Below, piece by piece: positions 36,823 to 48,344 of a stretch of DNA of 64,000 nucleotides. This DNA comes from Nissolia schottii (taxonomy: Eukaryota; Streptophyta; Magnoliopsida; Fabales; Fabaceae), in NCBI GenBank assembly GCA_003254905.1, contig QANU01020478.1, positions 158,385 through 222,384 on the forward strand, in the 5' to 3' direction. The notes below the pieces were generated by a model. That model saw nothing but the letters and a program-made list of their open reading frames with translations. It was not told the origin of the DNA and searched no databases. Numbering within the stretch: position 1 is the first letter of the stretch; every line of letters begins with the position of its first letter. The translations under genes and the position numbers were made by a program.

Positions 36823-38080
36823 TCAACCGGGATTAAACCGGATATCACTTGAAGACGGTCGAAAAGGACCAAGGTTCAAACCGGGTTCGATGTCAACTTC
36901 GGCGTCCACGTCAGTTTCCGTTTCCGGGTCCGGGCTGTCGGGTTCCATCTCTTCGTTCTCGGGCAGGTCTGCTGCCGCTGACGCCGCCGCCGCCGCCGCG
37001 GAATGCGGTGGTGAAGCAACAGCGCTAGCGGCGGCGGCGGCTTGGAAGGAGGGTGAACCTTGGGCCACCGGGACCGTTGAGGCCTTATTCCGTGCGCTTC
37101 CGGCGAGAGAGTTCCGGTGGGTGGGTTTGGGATGATTGTGGTCTCCGGTGAAGGTGATGATGAACATGTTGGGGTCTGAATTGCTCCGTTCAACTTGCTT
37201 GCGCGCAGAGCAGCTTTTGGAGCTGCTGCACTTGTAGTAGTTCCTGGGAATTGAATCCACAAAAAGAAATAAAGTTTACATTTTTATTTTTCTAGAAACT
37301 AAGGGAAAAGTTATTAATTGTATTATGTATATACCTTGGATATGGAGAACCCTTTATGGGTTTTTGTCCGTATTTACGCCATGCCCACATATCTGCTAAG
37401 AGGTTATCTGTTGTTACATGGCACACCCTTTTATTTTGTTGGCCTTTTCTGTACAATAGCAAAAGGAAAATGTATATGTAAAGGTAGCATTTTTATGTAG
37501 TGACAAATTTGTGTATTAAAAAGTTCAATTTTTTATTTGGTTGAGTTGGGTATATTATATATGAAATCAATGGAAATTGCAATTTTTATTTTTACCTTTT
37601 TCTTGATCTGGGTGTTTGAGGGTGTGTGTCTGGGCCAGAACTGCCATGGGATGCTTGATTCTGTTGTTGTTGGTCATGGAATGTGTTGAAACCAGAAGTG
37701 GAGGCTTGAGGCACAAGATTTTGATGAGGCCAAATAGAGTGCTCTTGTCCAATGCATCCTGCAAAATCAGGGGAATTGGGATTGATGCCAACACCACTAG
37801 TATTGGAAATGGGATTAAAGGGTGTGAGCAATTCATTTAGCTCTTGAAACTCATTGGTTATAGGTTGCAAAAGATTGGGAAAAGAAAACGGGTCATATTC
37901 TTCTTCCTTCACACTTGTATTAGTACTACTACTAGGACAAGCGGCCAAGGAAGAAGAAGTTGTTGTGTGTTGTTGGGGTGATGATATAGGATTGGTGGTG
38001 GTGGTGTTGGTGTTGGTGGCAGTTGTGGTGGTTGACTGACAACTTCTAACGATGGCGAAGAGATCCCACTCGTCAGCCAT
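36823..38080 (-). CDS. WRKY27: WRKY transcription factor, group IIe (WRKY27/22/29 type)
   Basis: A complete three-exon gene: 38080-37596, 37448-37335, 37243-36823, closing at 339 aa with GT-AG junctions. The N-terminus [14 protein letters not shown] matches WRKY22/27 proteins. Exon 2 encodes [20 protein letters not shown] and the WRKYGQK core (185-191). An intron falls after PYP-R, the usual position in this class. Exon 3 supplies the zinc ligands C205, C211, H235 and H237 (C-X5-C-X23-H-X-H), then [17 protein letters not shown], an alanine-rich stretch and an acidic tail. It should bind W-boxes in the nucleus; Arabidopsis WRKY27 affects bacterial-wilt symptoms and WRKY22/29 act in pattern-triggered immunity. 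The zinc-finger loop reads [11 protein letters not shown] where relatives commonly have SSSKGCLARKQ. Subtype choice rests on the N-terminus and on the inferred synteny. Confidence 0.93.
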
Positions 38081-38347
38081 GCTGGTGAAGGAGGAAAGAG
38101 TAGTATTAAATTGGTTTCTGGGTATGTCTAGAAAGTATAGAGAATAAATGTGGTTTTTTTTTTGGGGTTATTTTTGTGCCTAAATTGAAGCCAATTGTGG
38201 GAAGAAATAGAACAGTGTTTGAGACAAGAGGGGGAGACAATAGAGGCACTAAGGACAGCGCTGACTTTTTTGGGTGATTGCAAGCCTTGGAGAGAAAGGA
38301 AAAAGAGCAGCAAGCAAGATGGATGGTGGAGCAACTTGCCATTTAAT

Positions 38348-38355
38348 TATTTATA
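38348..38355 (-). promoter_or_regulatory. TATA box of the WRKY gene
   Basis: TATAAATA on the minus strand, about 270 bases upstream of the start codon, implies a leader of roughly 240 bases. There are no strong competitors nearer the gene. Confidence 0.45.
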
Positions 38356-41300
38356 TTTAGAAATTTTAGTTTATTTATATCTACAGTGTATCTAAGTTAC
38401 CCATTAGATGTAATTTTATCTAAGCCGGATAAAACTTTTTAAGTAATAAATTTTTTTTATGAAATTTAACATAATTGTATACTAACTTTTAATTAAGTTA
38501 GAACCACTTTTTGTCACCTAATTTACCTGCTCTTCCAATTTTACGCTTGGTGGGCACTCAATAATTTCTGTGAGGTGGAGGCTCTCATGAATTTGATTGG
38601 AAGTGTTTGACAGATTCTCTCAAAATGCCAAATCCACTTGCCTTTTTCATTGACATTGTCAAAATGTCAAAGGGGGCCCTTAAAACAAAGGTGGCGAGTT
38701 AAGGTGGACGGTGATTCTTATGCTGCTGAAGAAGAAAGTTCCCGTTCACACTCTCGCCGACCGCAATGAGGATCTGAATGGCAACTGCCATTGGATAACT
38801 AGATTTACTACCTCCGACCTCAGTTATTGTTTAGTGAAAATGGACTGAAAGAACTTATAAATCAATTTACATATTTAAATAAATAATACTTGGTATTTGA
38901 AATAATAAAATAAGAAGTAAAATATTAAATGTCATTTATTAAAATAAAATGTGTAGGTTAAACTATATGCTAATTTATTAGGTTTTTCCAATATTATTCT
39001 TATTACTGCCTCTATGTTGTATTATCAAATAAATGTATACATTTTTATTTTGATATTTTTATAAATAATTGTTTTTTTAATCATTACTTAATATTTGTAT
39101 ATAATTTTAGGGTTTTATTAATTTAAATTTTATAAAACATTCAATGTTTTAAAAAGAAAAAATCAACGTGTATAATAAAATAAGTGCTAACATAAATACA
39201 TAAAAATACTCATAATTAATGAGTAAGTGAAAAATAATTATTTTATTAATAGTAAGTCAATGCGCATTTAAAATGATGATTATATGTTGACACAATATTT
39301 GATGTACATGTAATATCACTCTTTTAAAAATGCACACATTTTATATTTTTTAACACAAACTTATTATTTATGCTTTTTTAATTAGTATTCTTCACTTGAT
39401 GACACTTGTTAGTAAGATCCATAATTTAAAATGAAAGGTTATTTAGGTACTAGTTGTACACTTAATTTAATAGAGCATTGACGGGGTCTTGCGTTGACTG
39501 AGACAGAAACTAGAGAAGTCGTTGAGCCAACGAGCATTCAATAGATTCGCTGTATTGTGTTTGTTCATGCATCTCAATGCCATGCCTTGCAATTTACTCA
39601 CAACTAAGCCCCCCACAATGAAGGCATTTGGGTTTTTTATTAATCGTTTTTAAAAAAATGTTATTTATACTCATTTGTGTGAGATATATTTTAATACGCA
39701 CATTTGTTATTAAATGATAACTCTTTAAAATATAGACTTATGACGGGACGGGATGGGACAATATGATTGCGTTACATGCAAGACCCAAGTTTACATTTCT
39801 AATCAAATACCAAAAATGTTTAAACTTGAACAAGCTTATTTATAAATATTTTCATGAAGCTAATTCCAAACAATTTGGGACTTTAGTTTTATTATAAGAC
39901 ATAAATTAAGTTTGGAACACTTTCAAAAACTCAACATCTTCAACATAAACTTCATTCACAATATTCCACACATAAATAAATACAAATAATATAACTCTTA
40001 TTTTAATGTTATCTTATGACGTAACAAAGTCGTCTTAAAGAATGGGTAGAAAATCTATATTAAATAAAATAAAATAAAAAGTCTGAAAAAACCTGTAAGA
40101 CATGTTTTCTTCTATGCATCATGCATGTTTTCTGTTTCGCAGCTATACATGATATGATATTGTACAATTTTTTAATGAAGATTATAAATTTTGGTTACAA
40201 TTTGAAACTTGTCCTTCCAGATACGTAGATTTTCAATATTGCATTACAAGAAAATCTCATAAGGAAGTAAAAGGCTAGTCATATGTTTCAATCAAAAAAA
40301 TAAATAAATAGAGATCAAACTGTTCAGGCTAACATTTTCCTGTTCACAATAATGCATATATAGTTTAACAACATCTTGAAGTATTTCACGTCAAAAAAAA
40401 AAAAAAACCAACTTGAATTATTTTAAATGAAGTGATGGTTGAAGTCATACTCAAATAACATTGCTAAGCCTTTAGAACATTTCCTTTAGTTTTACGAAGT
40501 TATTTTATTTTAAATGTCAGATTAATTTTAAAGTAGCATGTACACCCCAAATAAATTGTTTAACAAGAAAAGCTTTTCTACATTTTCTTTATTTTCTGTT
40601 TTTTTAAATCATTTTTTCTACTTTATATTCTAACCTAGTATGTGATTCTGTAATTTTTCAATTTTTTAATGAAGTTATTTTCAACTTTTCCCAAGAGAAT
40701 CTTTGCAATTAACGGTCACTGAATTGGTATTGGCTAGTTTCTACTGTAAGCTAAATATACAGTAGAGTTTGCTGTTTACCTGTTTCCACATTTGTCAACT
40801 TCACGTTAATTTTATTGAAAAAATACTGAGGTATCTGATGCCTTTGCCTAGTGAAGGTTATGTATATGGTAGGTTTTATGTTTTTGGTAAAAAAACATTG
40901 TCACATAAAAAAGGGACTTTTCTGATTTCCTTTGCTGAAAGTTAAAATGCTCAAAGTTAAAGCCCATAATTGATTTGTTATTATAAAAATTAAACCGTGT
41001 TTTAAAAAATTGCTCAAAGACAATTTATATTTTTTGACAAAGAAAATTTAATGATTTGACTGCCAAAAAGTCTCTTTTTTAGCATTTTATTAATTCATAG
41101 GGCATATAACTAGGTCAGTATCTAATTTAAGCACTATAATAAGAATATGAGTTGACATTCCAATTATTTCTATGGCACCTCTGATGATTATGAGTGGAGA
41201 TCAAACTGTATCTGCATATGTAATCTAATGAAGGTGCAGAAAATTCTTCACTGATAATGGTAATTATATTGAAATCTAAAAAAAAAAAAGATTACAAGGA

Positions 41301-42883
41301 CATGAAGTAGAGATTGTGCCTGAAGGAAGCTTGAGTGTAAAAAAAGGTGTTGTAGTAAGGGGCCACCACTATCAAATCTGATGCAAATCCATTAATTCCA
41401 TCCCTTAATTGTGGGAGGGGTCCAAATTTTTCAGGTGGAAGAATGGAATCTTTTCAATTCCATTTGTGTTTGGTTGTTTAGCCTCTCCCTTGGTGTATCT
41501 ATCTATATGCATGACATGACTTCTCTCATAGGTGAGAATATCCATAATTGATTCTGAACTTTTAAAAGAAAAAAATTTTCCCTTCTAAAATCAATTTTGC
41601 GAATGCTCATCAAAAAATAAAACATGCACAAAAACTGACTTGAGCCAGAAAAGGAATTGCTATGTGATTATTCAGTAACCCTTTTAGCTCTAAACTTTAA
41701 ACATTCATTAGCTTATTGACTCAAGATACAAATTCCCTTGAAACCGCTCAAGGCTATTCAAGAAGTTTTATTGTTAAGATCTTCATATAAGAAGATTACG
41801 GGTTATGGATGACTAGAAAGTGATAGAAAGAAATGCGTCACAAGGATCAGTCATTAAGCACTACTTTCATTCAGATGACGATGACTGTCAAAGGAGAAAT
41901 CCTACGATTAGTGTTTAATCACTGTCATGTGTTTATAGTAATCATTTAAATTCAAATATGGTAAGATTGCTGAGGTTTTATTCATTCTCCTACACAGCCA
42001 AGTGAATAATATATCTTTCACGTTGTTCTGTCACAATCATTGAAGAATAGTATTTGATGACTACCCCATAATATGTTATTGTAACATGGGGAACATTGAT
42101 GAATCACATAAATAATCATTTACAGGATCGACCAGATATAATTTCAAGCTTGACTCACATGATCCAGCCACCTTCAGTGGACACCCTCGATGAGGTTATT
42201 TCCACCTCCAACATTGCAATGAATTAGCTGGTACAGCCTAATCTTCTCATTCTTATTTACTGTGGAGACACATCCACAACTAATTAGAACTAAGAAGTGA
42301 GATTGTCTTATTGATTTAATTGAACTTAGTGGTTTCCTCTACGAATCCAGAAAGCATGTCCTGTTCTTGCCACACTAGAATAGTTAGTAAATCGCCTACA
42401 TTTGCAAAAAATAGAGGATGCCTTATCTTCTAATTTGTGCTTACTTCTCACAAACTCTATTCATTTTTGAAAGGAAGATTTTCCTTTGCCCAGAGAAGAT
42501 TTGTGCCTTAGCTTCACAATGTATATAGTGTCAAAAATTAAAGAGAGAAGAGAGAAGTTGACTGTGTTATAAGTGGCTGTTCGAAAAGTTCACATGACCA
42601 TTTTATGTAGATTTTAATCATTGACTAAGATGAAGGGCCCTAACCTACATTCCATAAGAGAATCTAATCAAAAGTGAATATCTACATGAAAAGATTTTCA
42701 CATGATGTTTACAAATCTCCTGATCTAATAGTGTCTTCACATTTTATCCTAAATAGCTAAACAGGCATAGAAATAAGATCACAACTCTGAGTAACAATGA
42801 CTGCCAAGCTTAACATTTGGCTATCTGGTTGTGATCTTATATCATCTTGGTCACATTATAAATCTGAAACTGGTTCTATTCTC
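38356..42883. other. Intergenic region, no gene seen
   Basis: 4.5 kb of AT-rich sequence between the promoter of the WRKY gene and the 3' end of the PPR gene. No frame above about 60 codons resembles a protein and I did not recognise transposon ends. Some mixed-composition stretches around 41.2-42.7 kb could be old, decayed sequence, but nothing can be named. Confidence 0.55.
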
Positions 42884-44900
42884 TCATATAAATGATTGTT
42901 CAGGTTCTTTGCATACCACATTGGCATCATGTTTGAACCGCTCATGGTTTATATCAGAAGTCTTTTCAGATCCATCATCCTTGTTTATGTTTGAATTTGG
43001 TTCAGCATCTTCATGATTTTCAATCTTTTCATGGTCTTGATTAGACTCATCTTGACGTTTAACCTTAATCTTAACACGCTTTCCTTTGATATATCTATAC
43101 TCCCATTTAGGTTGTGGATATTTTCTTTGTAACAGCTCGTATTTGTCCTGCATACCCAGCTCCTTGAGGACATCTCCAATCATTGAAACGGCCAAAATAC
43201 TAGGTCGAACCCCAAGCTCCTCCATGTCTGCAAATATCTACAGGAAAAACTGAAAAGTAAACATCGACAATATATTGGGTCCAAAGTCCCTTCATATACA
43301 CCCTATTCCGTCCTAATAATGCTGGAGAAGGTTGGGTTTTCAACTGTTGAATCGTTATGATACAAAGCATGAACTTAGAAGTTTATAACATTCAGCAGTT
43401 ATAACAATCAGGATCAACAGAAATAAAATGAAGAGGCTAATAAAAGTGTATCTTATTCTCTATTCTTGTACTTGCTTTTCTCGTCTCTAATAAATTTTTT
43501 CTTTTAGTTACAAGTAAATCAAGATACAAGCAAGCTTTAACTGTGTTGGGACTTGAAAACTTCAAGACCAGAGGCATGCACTAAGAAAATTAAAACTAAA
43601 CTACTTCTCAAATATGCAGTGAATCAGAATCACATTATAAATGAATTGATAATTTAAGTTGATGTAGAATAAAAAATGTTGATACCTCAAACATCTTTTC
43701 ATGCATGCCCCTCTGATGGTAGACAGACATCATTTTATCAAAGAATCTATGAGGCAAGTTTCTTAAGTTCTGTGTTAATAATGTCGTCCAAAGCTCTTCA
43801 ACTTCATTGAGTCTGCCATCCTCTGCTAAAGCATTAAATAATGTGAAATAGCTTCCCATTGTCCTTCCTTGACCTTTGCTTATCATCCATTTTGTTACCT
43901 ACAATGTCATATGTGCAACTATATAGAAGCTATTCGAAGAGTAGGAAATTATAACCAAAAAAAGAAAACAACAAATTTATCCCCAACATTTTCAAATTCA
44001 CACAGATATTGAAGCACTGGGTTGATAGTACAACACTACAATTTAAAAGAAAGGTAAAAAGTATGAAAAATGAAAAACAAAGAACAATAAAAACAATTAT
44101 AAGGAAAGAGTTTTCTTTTTTACTAGTACCTGTATTATTCGCTTCCAATCTTGTTCGGACTCCAGAGTCTTCAGTGCCTTTTTAACTGTAAGTAAAGGGA
44201 ACTCTAATTCCCACGCAACAAAGGAATCGAGGGCTCCATAAACTTCCTCTTTGACATTTGACAGTTGCTTAATCTATACAACACACTGGGGATTAGTTTC
44301 ACACATCCACAGGGTTAGCCAGACACATTCTTTCAGTTTGTTTCCATTCCCATTCTCATTCCCTCCGCCCCATATTCTAGCAGACCAAACATGAGCATTC
44401 TGTGCAAAGTGAAAGTGAAATATCGCAATTGTCAAGTAAGAAAACATCATTGGAGGAACTTACACACTCAACAAGCTTTTCGGACTTGGCAATGGTCCCA
44501 ATTTTTCCTTTTGTTTTCCACACCCGGGGATATCTTGGTCTCGGACCTTCTGCGGCACATACCTGAAATTTTAAAAGAAATTCACACATAAGTGTCCACT
44601 GTTTCATTACATCGAGCCAAATAACCATAATGCTAAAAACACTCATCCTAAACATCTCAGATTCCAGATACTTTCCTCATGTTACCACTAAGGGCGTGGT
44701 ACATGTAAAAACCATGGATAAACCCTAAAAACTTTTCTTGCCCTGCCAAAATCCAACTCACAAACACATCCTGCAATTAGAAATATTAAAGATAATCAAA
44801 GACATAAGGATATTACCACAGTGCTTCCTGTAGTTGACGGAACGGTAACAATTTCAAATGTTTTAGCAATACGCAGCGGAGAATCTGTCAGCGCAAGCAT
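42884..44900 (-). CDS. EMB1417: Pentatricopeptide repeat protein, EMB1417 (At4g21190) type
   Basis: Five coding exons: 44900-44817, 44562-44464, 44273-44130, 43898-43686, 43237-42884; GT-AG junctions, all at phase 0, giving 297 aa. The core runs [80 protein letters not shown] and [20 protein letters not shown], matching the small P-class PPR proteins At4g21190 and At4g18975 along its length. PPR proteins bind organellar RNA; the Arabidopsis homologue is required for embryo development. The C-terminus is longer and more charged than the core ([16 protein letters not shown] onward). A consensus donor at 45139 and an acceptor at 44912 suggest a leader intron, with a short upstream ATG in the leader. 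The short first exon (28 residues) is the least certain part. Confidence 0.9.
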
Positions 44901-44911
44901 CCTGAGAAACC

Positions 44912-45138
44912 CTAAAATAGAAGGCAAAACATAAACAATAGTGTGTGAAATTTCAGCATCACACAAGCACTTGTATGCTTTCAGTCTTCATCAAATTATC
45001 AGAGTTTCAATACAAAATACCAAATTTCTATAAGCTAACTTCATTATTATACGTTAAAAACAAGCAATTAGGTTTTCAAATTGATGAATCCAAAAAGGAA
45101 AAGAAAAGAGTGAAATTAAAAAAAAAAAAACTCCTCAC
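44912..45138 (-). other. Probable leader intron of the PPR gene
   Basis: On the minus strand, AATTCTG|GTGAGG precedes and CTATTTTAG|GG follows, with the start codon ten bases after the acceptor. The upstream leader exon (from about 45200) has an ATG that opens a 4-codon frame (ATGACACTACACTGA). Inferred from splice signals only. Confidence 0.5.
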
Positions 45139-45200
45139 CAGAATTTAGTGTCCTTGAGCTCAGTGTAGTGTCATGACCGTCGAAGCTCAATTCAAAGTCT

Positions 45201-45990
45201 CACCCTCTTCCACCTCTTTTGTGAAATGCCACGTCAGACTTCGGATATTTATAGTTACACTAAACCTACTTGCGCAGATACAAATTCTAGAAAGATTTTA
45301 AATAGATTTTGTTGTGCTGCTATTAGAATCTTTCAAATTAGATTTTATTTAAACTAGTTAGTTTTGGCCTGAAGTTAATTTTATAATAAGTTTGATTTAC
45401 CTCTGTCTATCTACTATCTAATCTTTTCTTAAGATTTTTTTTTTTTAATAACTAGGGTGTCCAATCAATCTAATCTTTAAGTTAGTCTTACCGAATAACT
45501 ATTTGTATTTCGAATTTTTTTCTGAAACAACTAAAAGTATTGTTTTTCCTTTTTATTATTTTCTGTAAATGCTAAATTCATTCAATGGTCTAATTGACGA
45601 TGGCGATTGCCTTATCATATTAGTAATAATTCTCTTGATTTTGTTTTCGTTTTAATTTCTTCTAGCAAAATTATGATAACACGCAGTAAATATTAAAATA
45701 TTTAAATTGCACATAAGCTAGCATCTCAAAGAAAATTAATAGTGATTTTGATAAAAACTAATCCTCACCAATCTATATTTATCTATTTATTTTGATATTA
45801 ATTTATATGTATTATTACTGTTTAATCATATCTCGAGAGATTTGTGTGTAAAATTCTTTTATACAATCAATAAATGCATATAAATTAAAAAATCCAAAAA
45901 ATCACAATATATATATACTCAGAACAAAAAACCATAACTTCTCAAGCAATTACACAATTTCGTACTAACACATAGCCATCGTGAGAAAAA
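45201..45990. other. Intergenic region
   Basis: AT-rich, about 800 bp. The stretch near 45400-45610 (TCTATCTACTATCTAATCTT; CAATGGTCTAATTGACGATG, then GCGATTGCC) weakly resembles the sequence upstream of the duplicated promoters at 46.98 and 48.0 kb. No gene seen. Confidence 0.5.
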
Positions 45991-46704
45991 CTAAAAATCA
46001 TAATTGTTCAATATAATATAAAGTTGGTCATCAACCCTAAAACACCATATGTAAAATTGATGATCTACTTTAAAGTCTTTATTTGTCTTTAAGACTGCTC
46101 TCCAATTTGAAATGAAATTATAAGTACTTGATCGCATATTCCACTTTTTAAGGGTCATATCAAACTCTCTTAAACAAGGGTCCACAACGACCACTTCGAA
46201 ACCTTCACCTTTTTCCAATATTTCTTTCTCTCTTTCATTGAGAAACTCGCGCTTTATTTGACCTATTGGCATTGAAAGACGGACATGGTTTAGGTTGAGA
46301 TCTGTGTAAGTCAATGCCTTATGTAAAAGAAATTTGACATCTCTTCCATTCAATGCTTTGATCCGGTTTTGGAATTCAATAGGCAAATCTGGTGGTGATC
46401 GTGATAAGTTATTTTTATCCTGCCTTGGTTCCTTCTTGCTCAGTTGCACCTTTAATTCTCCTTCATCATTTTGGTGACATGACCTTTTATTATTCTTCTG
46501 TGGTGTCTTGTTCACTGTTATGGTATAATGTTGTGGTACAACTGAAAGCATAAACAATGTTGGATTCAACTTAGATAATCGCTTCTTGTAGGGCAATGAA
46601 ACATAATATGCTTTCACAAGACGCTTTTTCAATGACAACTTCGAGTTAGCCAATTGATCTTTTAATAAATCTTTCTTCGCACTTTCTTCTTCCCTTCGTT
46701 TCAT
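45991..46704 (-). CDS. B3 domain protein of the DUF313 (At2g31720-like) family
   Basis: A 237-aa intronless gene; the first ATG (46704) gives MKRREEESAKKDLLKDQLAN. The N-terminal half is basic, lysine-rich and probably disordered. The C-terminal half (about 105-225) shows the DUF313 B3 pattern: LPIEFQNRIKALNG, LLHKALTYTDLNLNHVRLSM, PIGQIKREFLNEREKEIL, VVVVDPCLREFDMTLKKWNM, FISNWRAVLKTN and a final YIWCFRVDDQLYIIL strand. This is a plant-specific subset of B3 DNA-binding proteins, often present as many lineage-specific copies and mostly uncharacterised. A nuclear DNA-binding role is inferred from the fold only. The frame is intact, but expression cannot be judged; a recently silenced copy is possible. 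Confidence 0.8.
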   Translation of the reverse strand: MKRREEESAKKDLLKDQLANSKLSLKKRLVKAYYVSLPYKKRLSKLNPTLFMLSVVPQHYTITVNKTPQKNNKRSCHQNDEGELKVQLSKKEPRQDKNNLSRSPPDLPIEFQNRIKALNGRDVKFLLHKALTYTDLNLNHVRLSMPIGQIKREFLNEREKEILEKGEGFEVVVVDPCLREFDMTLKKWNMRSSTYNFISNWRAVLKTNKDFKVDHQFYIWCFRVDDQLYIILNNYDF

Positions 46705-46984
46705 CTTTCCTCTCAAAAATCAAAAGAAGAGAAGATTTTCTAGTAAACATTTGAGTGAGAGTGTGATCATAGGGAGTGCTTATTTATATTGCGATGCAAA
46801 ACGTGTAATGTTATGAAACTTTGATTATCTTAAAAAGTCAAATCAACAGTAGATATGATAATGAAAGATTTTAATTTGATTTCGTTGGTAACTTGTAAAA
46901 TCTTTAAGTAATCAATACTTCATCTTAACTAGTGTCAGTTTAATCAATTTTAAAGTTTGTTATATTTGATTTTATTTTTCCCTC

Positions 46985-47645
46985 TCTGCGTCTATTATCT
47001 AATCTTTTATCAACAACTTGAGAACTAATTCAACTGATCTTAAATGTTAAAATCTTTCAACTGCAGATGACGCGTTTTATTGAGAAGGATTTCGCTTGCC
47101 TCGAACGAGCCACTCAAAGAAAGACACGTGGGCAGGTGCATAAGCGCATGTATGTAGCGTGCCGCAGCTGATTCCATACGACAACGAAGCCAATCACTGA
47201 AAAGAGAACCATTAGTATTTCCATTTTCTCAAAAAAGCGTTGTTTTTTAATTTGTTTGGATATAAATGAGAATTAGTAGCAGCAATTGCCTTTTGCAAAT
47301 AATAGTTCAGTGTTCATTGAATATAGTGCATTCTGTTTTATTTATGGATTCCAATAATGTAGTATTGATGGTGAGTGATTTTGCTTTTGCACTGTTGTTG
47401 TAGAAAACCCGGGTGCTACGTATTGAAAAACTTCTTGCCAATGTCAACGTTAGAAATATAAACATCATTGCACAGCCTCCTTCCGAAGGCACTCTTTTTT
47501 TCTTTAGAATTTGTTTTAGATATGCTATCAGAGTCTATGTGCAATAGAGCTGAACGGAGGAGAGACCGGTGAGGTTTGAGGATAAAACTGTTTTGATTTG
47601 TAAAATTGAATGATGCGTTTTTTACTATTATAAAATACACTTCCT
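46985..47645 (+). pseudogene. Truncated duplicate of the promoter and 5' end of the At3g49140-like gene
   Basis: This stretch aligns in direct orientation with 48003-49095. Shared blocks include GAGCCACTCAAAGAAAGACA, CGTGGGCAGGTGCATAAGC, TTAGTATTTCCATTTTCTCA, CAATGTCA and GAGGTTTGAGGATAAAACTG. The copy lacks about 130 bp holding coding exon 1 (48.28-48.41 kb) and about 290 bp including most of exon 2. What is left of exon 2 (CCCGGGTGCTACGTATTG) has an added base. It cannot encode the protein. Confidence 0.8.
47125..47130. promoter_or_regulatory. G-box in the duplicated (orphan) promoter
   Basis: CACGTG within GAAAGACACGTGGGCAGG, a G-box/ABRE-type core conserved in both promoter copies. Confidence 0.45.
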
Positions 47646-48194
47646 TAAAAGCAGCATAATTTCAGAAATCCGAATCTTTTTTCCCTCTCTAAACTTCTGA
47701 TTTACAAAGGAATCTAAGGCATTAGCATGGAAGTAGGTTAGAATTCGATTTTATGAAGGCATTGTGTCCCATAGATTTATCAAAGCAGGTGCTAATTTTG
47801 GAGTGTGGAACAAGTGTTAATTTTGTCCAATATCGGTTATGCTTTTTATTTATTCTTGATGACATCATATTATTAGCCCTTTTAGTATTTTAAGGTAGAA
47901 TTAATAATTATATAGTAATTTTATTCTTAGTGAAAAGATAAATATACAGAAAATAATTTAATAAATTAACATTATTTAATAAATATTCTTAGTGATTTTA
48001 TTTCTCTCTCTCTCTCTACATTATCTAATCTTTTCTCAACAACAACTTGAAAATTAATTTAACTAATTTTAAACGTTAAATGTTAAAATCTTTCAAATGC
48101 CCTAATGGGCGATTTCCATATTTTCCGCGCACGAGACGACGGCGTTTTAGTGAGAAGGATTTCACTCGCCTGGAAGGAGCCACTCAAAGAAAGA

Positions 48195-48200
48195 CACGTG
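48195..48200. promoter_or_regulatory. G-box in the promoter of the At3g49140-like gene
   Basis: CACGTG 145 bases before the start codon, in the same 18-bp context as the copy at 47125. It may bind bZIP or bHLH factors; its survival in both copies merely reflects shared ancestry unless constraint can be shown. Confidence 0.5.
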
Positions 48201-48344
48201 GGCAGGTGCATAAGCTGATGTATGTAGCATGCCGCACCTGATTCCATACCGCAACGAAGCCAATCACAGGGAAGAGAACCTCATCGGCTCATCTCCAAAA
48301 TTTCTTTCTGACAGACAGCAAAACTTCAAGCAGCATTAACGACG

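Noticed and set aside
36823..37135. Plus-strand open frame rich in S and A opposite the last WRKY exon
   Set aside because: Antisense shadow of the alanine-rich coding region; the minus-strand WRKY gene explains the sequence fully.
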